NCBI RefSeq assembly: GCF_019799945.1
Contig: NZ_JABGCH010000012.1
Location: forward strand, 24,219 to 88,218
Direction of reading: 5' to 3'
DNA from: Modestobacter marinus
GTDB taxonomy: Bacteria > Actinomycetota > Actinomycetes > Mycobacteriales > Geodermatophilaceae
Length of the DNA: 64,000 bases
In this document: positions 28,712 through 36,442 of the stretch, one piece after another
How the letters are laid out: every line of letters starts with the position of its first letter
Position numbering within the stretch: the first letter of the stretch is position 1
Notes under the pieces: model-generated
The model's database searches: none
The model's input: only the letters and a program-made list of their open reading frames with translations
What the model was told of the DNA's origin: nothing
Program-made: the position numbers and the translations under genes

Positions 28712-31558
28712 ATGTCCAGCCCTGCTGAGCGGTACGCAGCGGCCCGGCGACGGAACGCCCACCCCACCCTGTCGGACTTCACCGCCGATCTCGGGTTCTC
28801 CCTCGACCCGTTCCAGGTGGAGGCGTGCGAGGCGCTGGAGCAGGGCTCGGGTGTGCTGGTCTGCGCCCCCACCGGCGCGGGGAAGACGGTGGTCGGGGAG
28901 TTCGCCGTCCACAAGGCGCTGCAGGAGGGCCGCAAGGCCTTTTACACGACGCCCATCAAGGCGCTGTCCAACCAGAAGTACAACGACCTCGTCGACCGGT
29001 ACGGCAGCGCCAAGGTCGGCCTGCTCACCGGCGACAACGCCATCAACGGCGACGCCCCGGTGGTCGTGATGACCACCGAGGTCCTGCGCAACATGCTCTA
29101 CGTCGACTCCCCGGCGCTCACCGACCTCGCCTACGTCGTGATGGACGAGGTGCACTACCTCGCCGACCGGTTCCGCGGGGCCGTGTGGGAAGAGGTGATC
29201 ATCCACCTGCCCGAGCACGTCCGGCTGGTGTCGCTGTCGGCGACGGTCAGCAACGCCGAGGAGTTCGCCGACTGGCTGGTCACCGTGCGCGGACACACCC
29301 GGATCGTGGTCAGCGAGGTGCGACCGATCCCGCTGTGGCAGCACATGCTGGTCAGCGGCCGGGTGTTCGACCTGTTCGCGCTGCGCCCGGCCGCGCACGC
29401 GGGGGAGTGGGAGGACACACCGCGCGGGCTGTCCACCCGCGACCGCGGCGCGGCCGTGGTCGACCCGGAGCTGGTCCGGTACGTCAAGGAGCAAGAGCGC
29501 CGCTTCGACTCCTGGTCCGGCGGCGGAGGCGGCACCCGCGGCGGCTTCAGCCACAAGCCGCGGTTCAAGCCGCCGTCGCGGCCCGACGTCGTCGAGCGGC
29601 TGGACCGCGCCGGCCTGCTGCCCGCGATCACCTTCATCTTCAGCCGCAACGGCTGCGACGCCGCCGTCCACCAGTGCCTCGGCTCGGGGATGCGGCTGAC
29701 CGACGAGAGCGAGCGCGCCGCGATCGCCGAGGTGGTCGACCGGCGCACCGGGGCGCTGCCGGAGGAGGACCTGCACGTCCTCGGGTTCTGGGAATGGCGG
29801 GAAGGTCTGCTCGCCGGGTTCGCCGCCCACCACGCGGGCCTGGTGCCGGCGTTCAAGGAGACCGTCGAGGAGTGCTTCGTCCGCGGACTGGTGAAGGCCG
29901 TGTTCGCCACCGAGACACTGGCGCTGGGGATCAACATGCCGGCCCGCACCGTCGTCCTCGAGCGGCTCGTGAAGTGGAACGGCGAGGCGCACGTCGACGT
30001 CACGCCGGGGGAGTACACCCAGCTCACCGGGCGGGCCGGGCGGCGCGGCATCGACATCGAGGGGCACGCCGTCGTGGTGTGGGCGCCGGGGGTCGACCCG
30101 GCCCTGGTCGCGGGTCTGGCGAGCACCCGCACGTATCCGCTGCGCTCGTCGTTCCGGCCCAGCTACAACATGGCGGTCAACCTCGTCGGCGCGTTCGGCC
30201 GGGAGCGGGCACGGGACCTGCTCGCCTCCTCCTTCGCCCAGTTCCAGGCCGACCGCTCGGTGGTCGGGTTGGCCCGTGCCGCCGCCCGGCACGAGGAGGC
30301 GGCGGCGCGGCTGCAGACCGAGATGCTCGGCGGGCTGTCCAACGCCGCGCTCGACGTCGCCGGGTACGCCCGGCTGCGGATGGAGACCTCCGAGCGGGAG
30401 AAGGCGCTGTCCCGCGACTCGCAGGCCAAGCGCCGGCTCGAGGCCGCCGAGTCGCTGGAGGCGCTGCGCACCGGGGACGTGATCCGGGTGCCGTCGGGAC
30501 GGCGGCAGGGGCTCGCGGTCGTCCTCGACCCCGGGATCACCGAGCTGGCCGACCCGCGCCCGCTCGTGCTCACCGAGGACCGGTGGGCCGGCCGGCTCGC
30601 GGCGGTCGACTTCCCGACCCCGGTGACACCGCTGGCCCGGGTCAAGGTGCCCAAGAACTTCAACCACCGCAGCCCGCACGCCCGCCGCGACCTGGCCTCC
30701 ACGCTGCGCACCGCCCGGGTGGAGAACGAGCTCGGCGCGCGGCGCACCCGGGGGCGGTCGGCGGCCGCCGACGACCCGGTGCTGGCCGACCTGCGGCACG
30801 CCATGCGCGCCCATCCGGTGCACGGCCTGCCCGACCGGGAGGAGCGGGTGCGCGCCGCGGACCGCTGGCTGCGGGAGCTGCGCGACGCCGAGCGGCTGCA
30901 CCGCCAGATGGCCGACCGCACCGGATCGCTCACCGCGCAGTTCGACCGCACCTGCGACGTGCTGGCCGAGCTGGGCTACCTGCACCCGGAGCTGCCGGTG
31001 CCCGCCGCCGAGGACGGCCTCCCGCCGGACGAGTCCCCGGCCGTGACCGAGGTGGGCCGGCGGCTGGGCCGGATCTGGTCGGAGGCCGACCTGCTCACCG
31101 CCGAGTGCCTGCGCGCCGGGGTGTTCCGCGGGCTCACCCCCGCCGAGCTCGCCGCGGTGGTCTCCGCGCTGGTGTTCGAGGCCCGCCGGGAGAGCCCGGG
31201 CCAGCCGGCGGTGCCGGCCGGGAAGGTGGCCGGTGCCCTCGCCGAGATGCGCCGCATCCGGACCCGGCTGCAGGACGTCGAGGCCGAGCACCAGGTGCCG
31301 CTGACCCGCGACCTGGATCTCGGCTTCGTCTGGGCCGCCTACCGCTGGGCCGACGGGCAGACGCTGGACCGGGTGCTGGCCGGCGCCGAGCAGGCGGGCA
31401 CCGAGCTCTCCGGCGGGGACTTCGTGCGCTGGGCCCGGCAGCTGATCGACCTGCTCGACCAGCTGGCGAAGGTCGCCGACGAGCCGGTGGCCGGAGTCGC
31501 CCGGGCCGCGGTGGGGCGGGTGCGCCGCGGTGTCGTCGCGGTCGCGGTCAGCGGCTGA
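28712..31558 (+). CDS. helY: Ski2/Mtr4-like DExH RNA helicase
   Basis: 948 residues. Walker A is CAPTGAGKTVVGEF, the DExH box is DEVHYLADRFRG, motif III is SLSATVSN, and the C-terminal motif is YTQLTGRAGRRGIDIEG. A winged-helix/stalk region and a C-terminal helical bundle follow, as in Ski2-type helicases that feed RNA to exonucleases. A Gly/Arg-rich insert lies around residues 268-280. M. tuberculosis helY (Rv2092c) sits beside tatC and tatA in the same way. Its exact role in actinobacterial RNA metabolism is not settled. Confidence 0.93.
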   Translation: MSSPAERYAAARRRNAHPTLSDFTADLGFSLDPFQVEACEALEQGSGVLVCAPTGAGKTVVGEFAVHKALQEGRKAFYTTPIKALSNQKYNDLVDRYGSAKVGLLTGDNAINGDAPVVVMTTEVLRNMLYVDSPALTDLAYVVMDEVHYLADRFRGAVWEEVIIHLPEHVRLVSLSATVSNAEEFADWLVTVRGHTRIVVSEVRPIPLWQHMLVSGRVFDLFALRPAAHAGEWEDTPRGLSTRDRGAAVVDPELVRYVKEQERRFDSWSGGGGGTRGGFSHKPRFKPPSRPDVVERLDRAGLLPAITFIFSRNGCDAAVHQCLGSGMRLTDESERAAIAEVVDRRTGALPEEDLHVLGFWEWREGLLAGFAAHHAGLVPAFKETVEECFVRGLVKAVFATETLALGINMPARTVVLERLVKWNGEAHVDVTPGEYTQLTGRAGRRGIDIEGHAVVVWAPGVDPALVAGLASTRTYPLRSSFRPSYNMAVNLVGAFGRERARDLLASSFAQFQADRSVVGLARAAARHEEAAARLQTEMLGGLSNAALDVAGYARLRMETSEREKALSRDSQAKRRLEAAESLEALRTGDVIRVPSGRRQGLAVVLDPGITELADPRPLVLTEDRWAGRLAAVDFPTPVTPLARVKVPKNFNHRSPHARRDLASTLRTARVENELGARRTRGRSAAADDPVLADLRHAMRAHPVHGLPDREERVRAADRWLRELRDAERLHRQMADRTGSLTAQFDRTCDVLAELGYLHPELPVPAAEDGLPPDESPAVTEVGRRLGRIWSEADLLTAECLRAGVFRGLTPAELAAVVSALVFEARRESPGQPAVPAGKVAGALAEMRRIRTRLQDVEAEHQVPLTRDLDLGFVWAAYRWADGQTLDRVLAGAEQAGTELSGGDFVRWARQLIDLLDQLAKVADEPVAGVARAAVGRVRRGVVAVAVSG

Positions 31559-31651
31559 CCAGCGCGTGGCCGCTGTCCCGTCCGGCCCGGTGGGACACAA
31601 TCGGGCACCACGGCGAGCGCGCCGCGGCCGGGTCCGGATCGAGGAGGGCGC

Positions 31652-32335
31652 ATGAGCCAGCCGCCGCAGGGCGAGGACCCCTGGGCCCAGGGACAGGGCG
31701 GTCGCCCGCCCGCGCCCGGCTGGGGGCAGCCGTCCGGGGGATGGGGACCGCCGTCCGGGGGATGGGGTCCGCCGTCCGGGGGATGGGGTCCGCCGTCCGC
31801 CGGACCGTACGGACAGCCGGGCCCCTACGAGCCTCCCGGCCAGTACGCCCAGCCCGGCCCGTACGGCTCGCCGAGCCGGTACGGCACACCGAGCCAGTAC
31901 GGCGACCCCGGTCAGTACGGGGGCGCCTACGGGCAGCCCGGCCCCTACGGCGGCCACCCCGGCCCGGCGTCGCCGTACGGCTACGGGGAGCAGCCGGCGT
32001 GGGGTCAGCCCGGGCGGGCCCCGGCGCAGCCCGCGCACGAGCCGCGCCGCAGCCTGGCCACCCTGGTCTTCCTGGCCGTGATCATCGCCGGGGTCGTCGT
32101 CTACGTGCTGACCACCGGCGCGACCCGGCTCGACCCGGACGCCGTCGAGCGGGACGTCGCGGCCCAGTACGAGCAGCGGGAGGGCGTGTCCCTCGACCTC
32201 TCCTGCGATCAGGCCATGAACGTGCGCAGCGGCCGGACCTACGAGTGCGCCGGGACGACCGGCGACGGCCGGGACGTCACGATCACGATCGAGGTGCTCA
32301 GCACCGACGGGGACTACACCTGGTCCGACCGCTGA
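31652..32335 (+). CDS. Pro/Gly/Tyr-rich membrane protein with DUF4333-like domain
   Basis: 227 residues. The first 125 are low-complexity: three GWGPPSG heptads, then many (G/S)xYGxPG turns. One membrane helix follows (TLVFLAVIIAGVVVYVLT). The outside part, LDPDAVERDVAAQYEQREGVSLDLSCDQ to YECAGTTGDGRDVTITIEV, has two Cys and matches the DUF4333 pattern. The layout agrees with Rv2091c beside helY. The Tyr/Pro-rich cytosolic tail is of the kind seen in actinobacterial cell-envelope proteins. Its 3' end overlaps the convergent exonuclease gene by 22 nt. Confidence 0.82.
   Translation: MSQPPQGEDPWAQGQGGRPPAPGWGQPSGGWGPPSGGWGPPSGGWGPPSAGPYGQPGPYEPPGQYAQPGPYGSPSRYGTPSQYGDPGQYGGAYGQPGPYGGHPGPASPYGYGEQPAWGQPGRAPAQPAHEPRRSLATLVFLAVIIAGVVVYVLTTGATRLDPDAVERDVAAQYEQREGVSLDLSCDQAMNVRSGRTYECAGTTGDGRDVTITIEVLSTDGDYTWSDR
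31729..31803 (+). repeat. 21-bp tandem repeats in the DUF4333-like gene
   Basis: Just over three copies of GCCGTCCGGGGGATGGGGTC-type units encoding GWGPPSG heptads in frame. Confidence 0.8.
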
Positions 32336-33264
32336 CCTGCGCCCAGGACGTCCTCCGGCCAGCGGAGGGCCGCGCCCAGCCGGCGCACCGAGCTCTCCAG
32401 GCCGTGCGCCTCGGCCAGACCGGCCAGGGAGTCGGGGTCGGCCGGACGGCGGGGCAGCTCGCCGTCGACCGGTGGCAGGTCGATGCCGGTGGCGACGGCG
32501 ACGACGGTGGGTGCGGCGTCGAGGTAGTCCGACGCGGCGTGCAGCCTCTTCAGGACGGCGGCGGTCAGCGGCGCCCGGGGGACCGTCGTCCGGGCCACCG
32601 CCGCCCGGATGCCGGCCAGTGACCCGAACTCGGTGATCAGCGCGGCCGCCGTCTTGGCGCCCACGCCGGTCACCCCGGGCAGCCCGTCACTGGGGTCGCC
32701 GCGCAGCACCGCGAAGTCGGCGTACGCCCGTCCCGGGATGCCGTACTTCGCCGCGACGGCGGCCTCGTCGACGAACTCGATGTCGGTGATGCCCCGGGCG
32801 GTGTAGAGCACCCGCACCTGTCGCTCGTCGTCGACCAGCTGGAACAGGTCCCGGTCGCCGGTGACGACGTCGACCGGCCCGCGGGCCCTCGTCGCCAGCG
32901 TGCCGATGACGTCGTCGGCCTCGTAGCCGGGCGCACCGATGCGGGCCAGCCCGGCGGCGGCGAGCACCTCGACCAGGACCGGCACCTGGGGGCCCAGCTC
33001 GTCGGGGGTCTCCTCACCGCCGTCCGGAGCCAGCCGGTGCGCCTTGTAGCTCGGGATCGCGTCGACCCGGAAGGCCGGCCGCCAGTCGTCGTCCCAGCAG
33101 GCCACCAGCCGGTCGGGGGCGTGGGTGGTGACCAGTCGCGCGGTCATGTCCAGGAAGCCGCGCACCGCGTTCACCGGCCGCCCGTGCGGGCCGGTGACGC
33201 TGGTGGGCACGCCGTAGAAGGCCCGGAAGTAGAGGCTCGCCGCGTCCAGCAGCATCGTCGTCAC
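32314..33264 (-). CDS. 5'-3' exonuclease (PolI N-domain/FEN-like)
   Basis: 316 residues from GTG 33264. TTMLLDAASLYFRAFYG opens the PIN-like fold. GYEADDVIGTLA holds the acidic pair, VVTGDRDLFQLV the next metal ligands, and GDPSDGLPGVTGVGAKTAAALI the helix-hairpin-helix and K+ binding region. It matches the stand-alone 5'-3' exonuclease at Rv2090 in the same neighbourhood. A likely role is removal of RNA primers or DNA flaps. A TTAGGGATAACGG motif lies 75 nt upstream in sense orientation. The start is chosen at the conserved TTMLLD block; codons further upstream are low-complexity. Confidence 0.88.
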   Translation of the reverse strand: MTTMLLDAASLYFRAFYGVPTSVTGPHGRPVNAVRGFLDMTARLVTTHAPDRLVACWDDDWRPAFRVDAIPSYKAHRLAPDGGEETPDELGPQVPVLVEVLAAAGLARIGAPGYEADDVIGTLATRARGPVDVVTGDRDLFQLVDDERQVRVLYTARGITDIEFVDEAAVAAKYGIPGRAYADFAVLRGDPSDGLPGVTGVGAKTAAALITEFGSLAGIRAAVARTTVPRAPLTAAVLKRLHAASDYLDAAPTVVAVATGIDLPPVDGELPRRPADPDSLAGLAEAHGLESSVRRLGAALRWPEDVLGAGQRSDQV

Positions 33265-33340
33265 GCCGCCATCCTCGCTGGCGCTCGTCGATGGCGTGCC
33301 TCCGGTCGTGCTGCCTCGTGTCCGGTCCGCACCACTCAAC

Positions 33341-33356
33341 CGTTATCCCTAACAAC
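33341..33356 (-). promoter_or_regulatory. TTAGGGATAACGG motif, copy 1
   Basis: On the minus strand the text reads GTTGTTAGGGATAACG, sense to the exonuclease gene. Related copies precede the genes at 39082 and 40201. Confidence 0.4.
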
Positions 33357-33413
33357 CGGCCGTACAAACGGCTCGACCGGACGACGACCACTGGAGGGAT
33401 AGAGGAGCGCGGT

Positions 33414-33419
33414 TAGTCT
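33414..33419 (+). promoter_or_regulatory. -10 box TAGTCT, M24 peptidase gene
   Basis: Six nt before GTG 33426. Confidence 0.55.
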
Positions 33420-33425
33420 GCGCAC

Positions 33426-34571
33426 GTGGCCGCGGACTCCTCTTCCTCCCCGCTGTTCTCCCTCGACCGGGTCCGTGCCGCCCGAGCGGTCGCCGAGGAG
33501 CTCGGTGTCGACGTGGTGGTCGTGACGCCGGGCTCGGACCTGCGCTACCTGTCCGGCTACTCGGCGCACGCGATGGAGCGGCTGACCGCGCTGGCCGTGC
33601 CCCGGCGCGGGGAGCCCCTGCTGGTCGTGCCGCGCCTGGAGGCGCCGATGGTCGACGCGTCCCCGGCCGGGGCGCTGGGTCTGGAGGTGCTGGCCTGGGA
33701 CGAGACCGACGACCCGTTCGCCCGGCTCGCCGCTGCGGTCACCGCGCGGCTGGGCACGGCCCCGTCCCGGGTGGCGGTGGGCTCGCGGACCTGGGCGGAG
33801 CACGCGCTGGGCATCCAGCGGGCCCTGCCGGGCGCGACCCTCGAGCTGGCGAGCCCGGTGATCGACCGGCTGCGCATGGTCAAGACGCCGGCGGAGGTGG
33901 CCGAGCTCGCCGCCGGGGGCGCGGCCATCGACCGGGTGCACGCCCGGATGGGGGAGTTCCTCCGGGTCGGGCGGACCGAGGCCGAGGTCGGCGCCGACGT
34001 CGCCGCGGCGATCCTCGCCGAGGGCCACGTGTCGGTCGACTTCACGATCATCGGCTCCGGCCCGAACGGGGCGAGCCCGCACCACGAGCTGTCCGACCGG
34101 GTGGTCGGCGCCGGTGACGTCGTCGTGGTCGACATCGGCGGGGAGACCGCCACCGGCTACCGCTCGGACTGCACCCGCACCTACGTGGTCGGCGGGTCGC
34201 CGAGCGCCGAGGTCGCCGAGTGGTACGGGGTGCTCCAGCAGGCGCAGGAGGCCGCCACCGCCGTCGTCCGGCCCGGGGTGACCTGCGAGCAGGTCGACGC
34301 CGCGGCGCGCGAGGTCATCACCGCGGCCGGCTGGGGGGAGCACTTCATCCACCGCACCGGGCACGGCATCGGCCTGGACACCCACGAGGCGCCGTACGTC
34401 GTCGCCGGGAACGACCTGCCGCTGGAGCCGGGGATGGCGTTCTCCGTGGAGCCGGGCATCTACCTGGCCGGGCGGTGCGGTGCGCGGATCGAGGACATCG
34501 TCGTCTGCACCGACGACGGCGTCCGCACCTTGAACAGGGGTCCCCGTGAGCTCGTCGAACTCCCCGGCTGA
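33426..34571 (+). CDS. pepE: M24-family metallopeptidase (Xaa-Pro dipeptidase-like)
   Basis: 381 residues. A creatinase-like N-domain (about 1-150) precedes the pita-bread fold with metal ligands: Asp in VVVDIGGE, Asp in YRSDCTRTYVVGG, His in HRTGHGIGLDTHEAPY, Glu in SVEPGIYL and Glu in ARIEDIVV. This is the pattern of proline dipeptidases. In M. tuberculosis the equivalent pepE (Rv2089c) sits at the same place after helY, Rv2091c and the exonuclease. Substrate specificity is inferred from family only. The Lrp-type regulator gene begins 26 nt before its stop. Confidence 0.88.
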   Translation: MAADSSSSPLFSLDRVRAARAVAEELGVDVVVVTPGSDLRYLSGYSAHAMERLTALAVPRRGEPLLVVPRLEAPMVDASPAGALGLEVLAWDETDDPFARLAAAVTARLGTAPSRVAVGSRTWAEHALGIQRALPGATLELASPVIDRLRMVKTPAEVAELAAGGAAIDRVHARMGEFLRVGRTEAEVGADVAAAILAEGHVSVDFTIIGSGPNGASPHHELSDRVVGAGDVVVVDIGGETATGYRSDCTRTYVVGGSPSAEVAEWYGVLQQAQEAATAVVRPGVTCEQVDAAAREVITAAGWGEHFIHRTGHGIGLDTHEAPYVVAGNDLPLEPGMAFSVEPGIYLAGRCGARIEDIVVCTDDGVRTLNRGPRELVELPG

Positions 34572-35022
34572 CCCGCCCGCGTCGGCGCCCGACGTCGACC
34601 GCGAGCTGATGCGCGCGCTCGCCCGGGACGGCCGGGCGAGCTTCACCGAGCTCGCCGAGCGGGTGGGCCTGTCGGTGTCGGCGGTGCACCAGCGGGTGCG
34701 CCGGCTGGAGCAGCGCGGGCTGATCACCGGGTACGCCGCGCAGCTCGACGCCAAGGCGCTGGGGCTGCCGATGGCGGCGTTCGTCTCCATCACCCCGATC
34801 GACGTGGCCCAGCCCGACGACGCGCCGGCCCGGCTCGCGCACCTGACCGCGATCGAGGCTTGTCACTCGGTCGCCGGGGTGGAGAGCTACATCCTCAAGG
34901 TCCGGGTCGCCGGCCCCGACGCCCTGGAGGCGCTGCTGCAGGAGATCAGGGCCGCGGCGAACGTCACCACCCGGACGACGGTCGTGCTCTCCACCTTCTA
35001 CGAGGACCGCCCGCCGATCTGA
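34546..35022 (+). CDS. Lrp/AsnC-family transcriptional regulator
   Basis: 158 residues from GTG 34546, overlapping the peptidase gene by 26 nt with AGGGG in front. The N-terminal helix-turn-helix is ELMRALARDGRASFTELAERVGLSVSAVHQRVRRLEQRGLITGY. The C-terminal RAM ligand domain covers VAGVESYILKVRVAGPDALEALLQEI. Such proteins sense amino acids and form octamers on DNA. Overlap with a proline-dipeptidase gene suggests that the pair responds to peptide-derived amino acids; this is inference from context. Confidence 0.88.
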   Translation: MSSSNSPADPPASAPDVDRELMRALARDGRASFTELAERVGLSVSAVHQRVRRLEQRGLITGYAAQLDAKALGLPMAAFVSITPIDVAQPDDAPARLAHLTAIEACHSVAGVESYILKVRVAGPDALEALLQEIRAAANVTTRTTVVLSTFYEDRPPI

Positions 35023-35069
35023 GCGGCTCCGGGGCCCCACGGCTGTGGCGCCGGCAGTAGCGTTCGCAG

Positions 35070-35189
35070 ATGGACCTCGATCCGGTCAGCACGAACCCCG
35101 ACGCCTACCGTGTGCTCGAGTACACCGACACCCCGGGTCACCGGACCACCGCGCTGGCTCAGCCCGGGAGCACCCTCGGCCCGAGCTGA
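35070..35189 (+). pseudogene. Remnant of a small cupin-domain gene
   Basis: A 39-codon frame starts MDLDPVSTNPDAYRVLEYTD and continues TPGHRTTALAQPG before a stop. I recall intact actinobacterial cupins of about 110 residues reading roughly ...DHYRVLFENERVRVLEYTDxPGHRTTPHRHPD.... Here about ten codons between Tyr and VLEY are missing, and the frame ends before the metal-binding histidines. It is therefore a truncated, probably non-functional fragment. It lies directly before an orphan phage-type gene, marking a recombination scar. Confidence 0.6.
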
Positions 35190-35205
35190 GTGCGGAGGCC
35201 CGGCG

Positions 35206-36387
35206 ATGCCCTCGGAGCTGACTGGTCCCGGCGCCTTCATCGAGGAGCAGCCCGGTCAGGTCCACGCGATCCGACCGACGGACACGGCCACCACCGCCTT
35301 CGTCGGTCTCGCTGCGCAGGGCCCGGTCGACGACCCGACGGAGATCACCAGCTGGGCCGAGTACGCCTCCCTGTTCGGCGGTGCCACCGGGGACGGCGGC
35401 CAGCTGAGCACCGCCGTCGCCCTCTACTTCCTCAACGGGGGCCGGCGTGCCGTCGTCGTCCGCACCGCCGGCGCGGGGACGACGGTGGACGACCACGTCC
35501 CGATCGACCCGGGGTCCGGCCGCGGCCTGTACGCGCTGGACCAGGCCGAGGTGGTCAACGTCCTCTGCGTCCCGGACCTCTGCGCGGGCCCGTTCAGCCC
35601 CCAGGACCGGAGGACGGCGCTCGAGGCGTGCCTGGCCTACTGCGCGCGGCGGCGCGCCATGCTGATCGTCGACCCACCCCCGGAGTGGGACTCGGTGGCC
35701 GCCATCAGGAGCGGGACACCGCTGCTCACCGGCGCGACCGAGAACGCGGCGCTGTACGTCCCGAGGCTGACCGTCCGGGACCCGGTGACGGGGGTCGAGG
35801 TGGCCCGCCCGCCGTCGGGGGCGGTCGCCGGCGTGTGGGCACGTACCGACGCCCTCCGTGGCGTCTGGCGGGCGCCGGCCGGCGGTGTCAGCGGCACGCT
35901 GGACGGAGTGGCGGGGCTGACCGTCGAGCTCACCGGCACCGAGATCGCCGAGCTGAGCTCGCTCGGGGTCAACTGCCTGCGCCAGCTCCCCGGGGCCGGG
36001 CCGCTCGTGTGGGGTGCGCGGACCCTCCGGGGGGACTCGGCCACGAGCGGTCAGTGGACGTACCTCCCGGTGCGGCGCCTCGCCCTGCACATCGAGGAGT
36101 CCGTGTCCCGGGGGACCTCGTGGGCGGTCTTCGAGCCCAACGCCGAGCCGTTGTGGGAGCAGCTCCGACGCACCGTCGGCTCGTTCCTGCAGGGACTGTG
36201 GCGGGTGGGCGCGCTGCTGGGAGCGACGCCGGACGAGGCCTTCCTGGTCCGCTGCGGCGCGGACACCACCACGCAGCACGACATCGACCGGGGCGTGGTG
36301 AACATCGTGGTGGGTTTCGCGCCGCTGCGGCCGGCGGAGTTCGTGCTGCTGCTCATCCAGCAGGCGGCCTCGCGGACGCCGGCCTGA
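35206..36387 (+). CDS. Orphan contractile-tail sheath protein
   Basis: 393 residues from ATG 35206, with GGAGG at 35194-35198. The N-terminus PGAFIEEQPGQVHAIRPTDTATTAFVGLAAQGP, the SWAEYASLFGG block, AVALYFLNGGRRAVVVRTAG, and the C-terminal NCLRQLPGAGPLVWGARTL ... RRLALHIEESVSRGTSWAVFEPN are diagnostic of phage/contractile-injection-system tail sheaths. The C-terminal FVLLLIQQA is typical. Sheath subunits form the contracting outer tube around a tail tube. No tube, baseplate, spike, or AAA ATPase gene is in the window, so it stands alone. GC content and codon use look like the host, so it is not a recent arrival. Confidence 0.88.
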   Translation: MPSELTGPGAFIEEQPGQVHAIRPTDTATTAFVGLAAQGPVDDPTEITSWAEYASLFGGATGDGGQLSTAVALYFLNGGRRAVVVRTAGAGTTVDDHVPIDPGSGRGLYALDQAEVVNVLCVPDLCAGPFSPQDRRTALEACLAYCARRRAMLIVDPPPEWDSVAAIRSGTPLLTGATENAALYVPRLTVRDPVTGVEVARPPSGAVAGVWARTDALRGVWRAPAGGVSGTLDGVAGLTVELTGTEIAELSSLGVNCLRQLPGAGPLVWGARTLRGDSATSGQWTYLPVRRLALHIEESVSRGTSWAVFEPNAEPLWEQLRRTVGSFLQGLWRVGALLGATPDEAFLVRCGADTTTQHDIDRGVVNIVVGFAPLRPAEFVLLLIQQAASRTPA

Positions 36388-36417
36388 GGCCACGCGCGTG
36401 CTGCGCTCGACGGTCCG

Positions 36418-36433
36418 TCGAACATGTGTTCGA
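36418..36433. promoter_or_regulatory. LexA (SOS) box
   Basis: TCGAACATGTGTTCGA fits the actinobacterial LexA consensus TCGAAC-N4-GTTCGA exactly. It ends 9 nt before the chosen start of the radical SAM gene, so bound LexA would block that promoter. Rv2578c, the M. tuberculosis relative, is a LexA target as I recall. Confidence 0.85.
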
Positions 36434-36442
36434 ATGGTGGAC

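Noticed and set aside
35206-36387. Prophage or complete contractile injection system
   Set aside because: Only the sheath gene is present; neighbours are ordinary chromosomal genes.
36398-36442. Upstream starts (GTG 36398, ATG 36434) of the radical SAM gene
   Set aside because: They lie before or against the LexA box and add residues outside the family's usual MRWD start.
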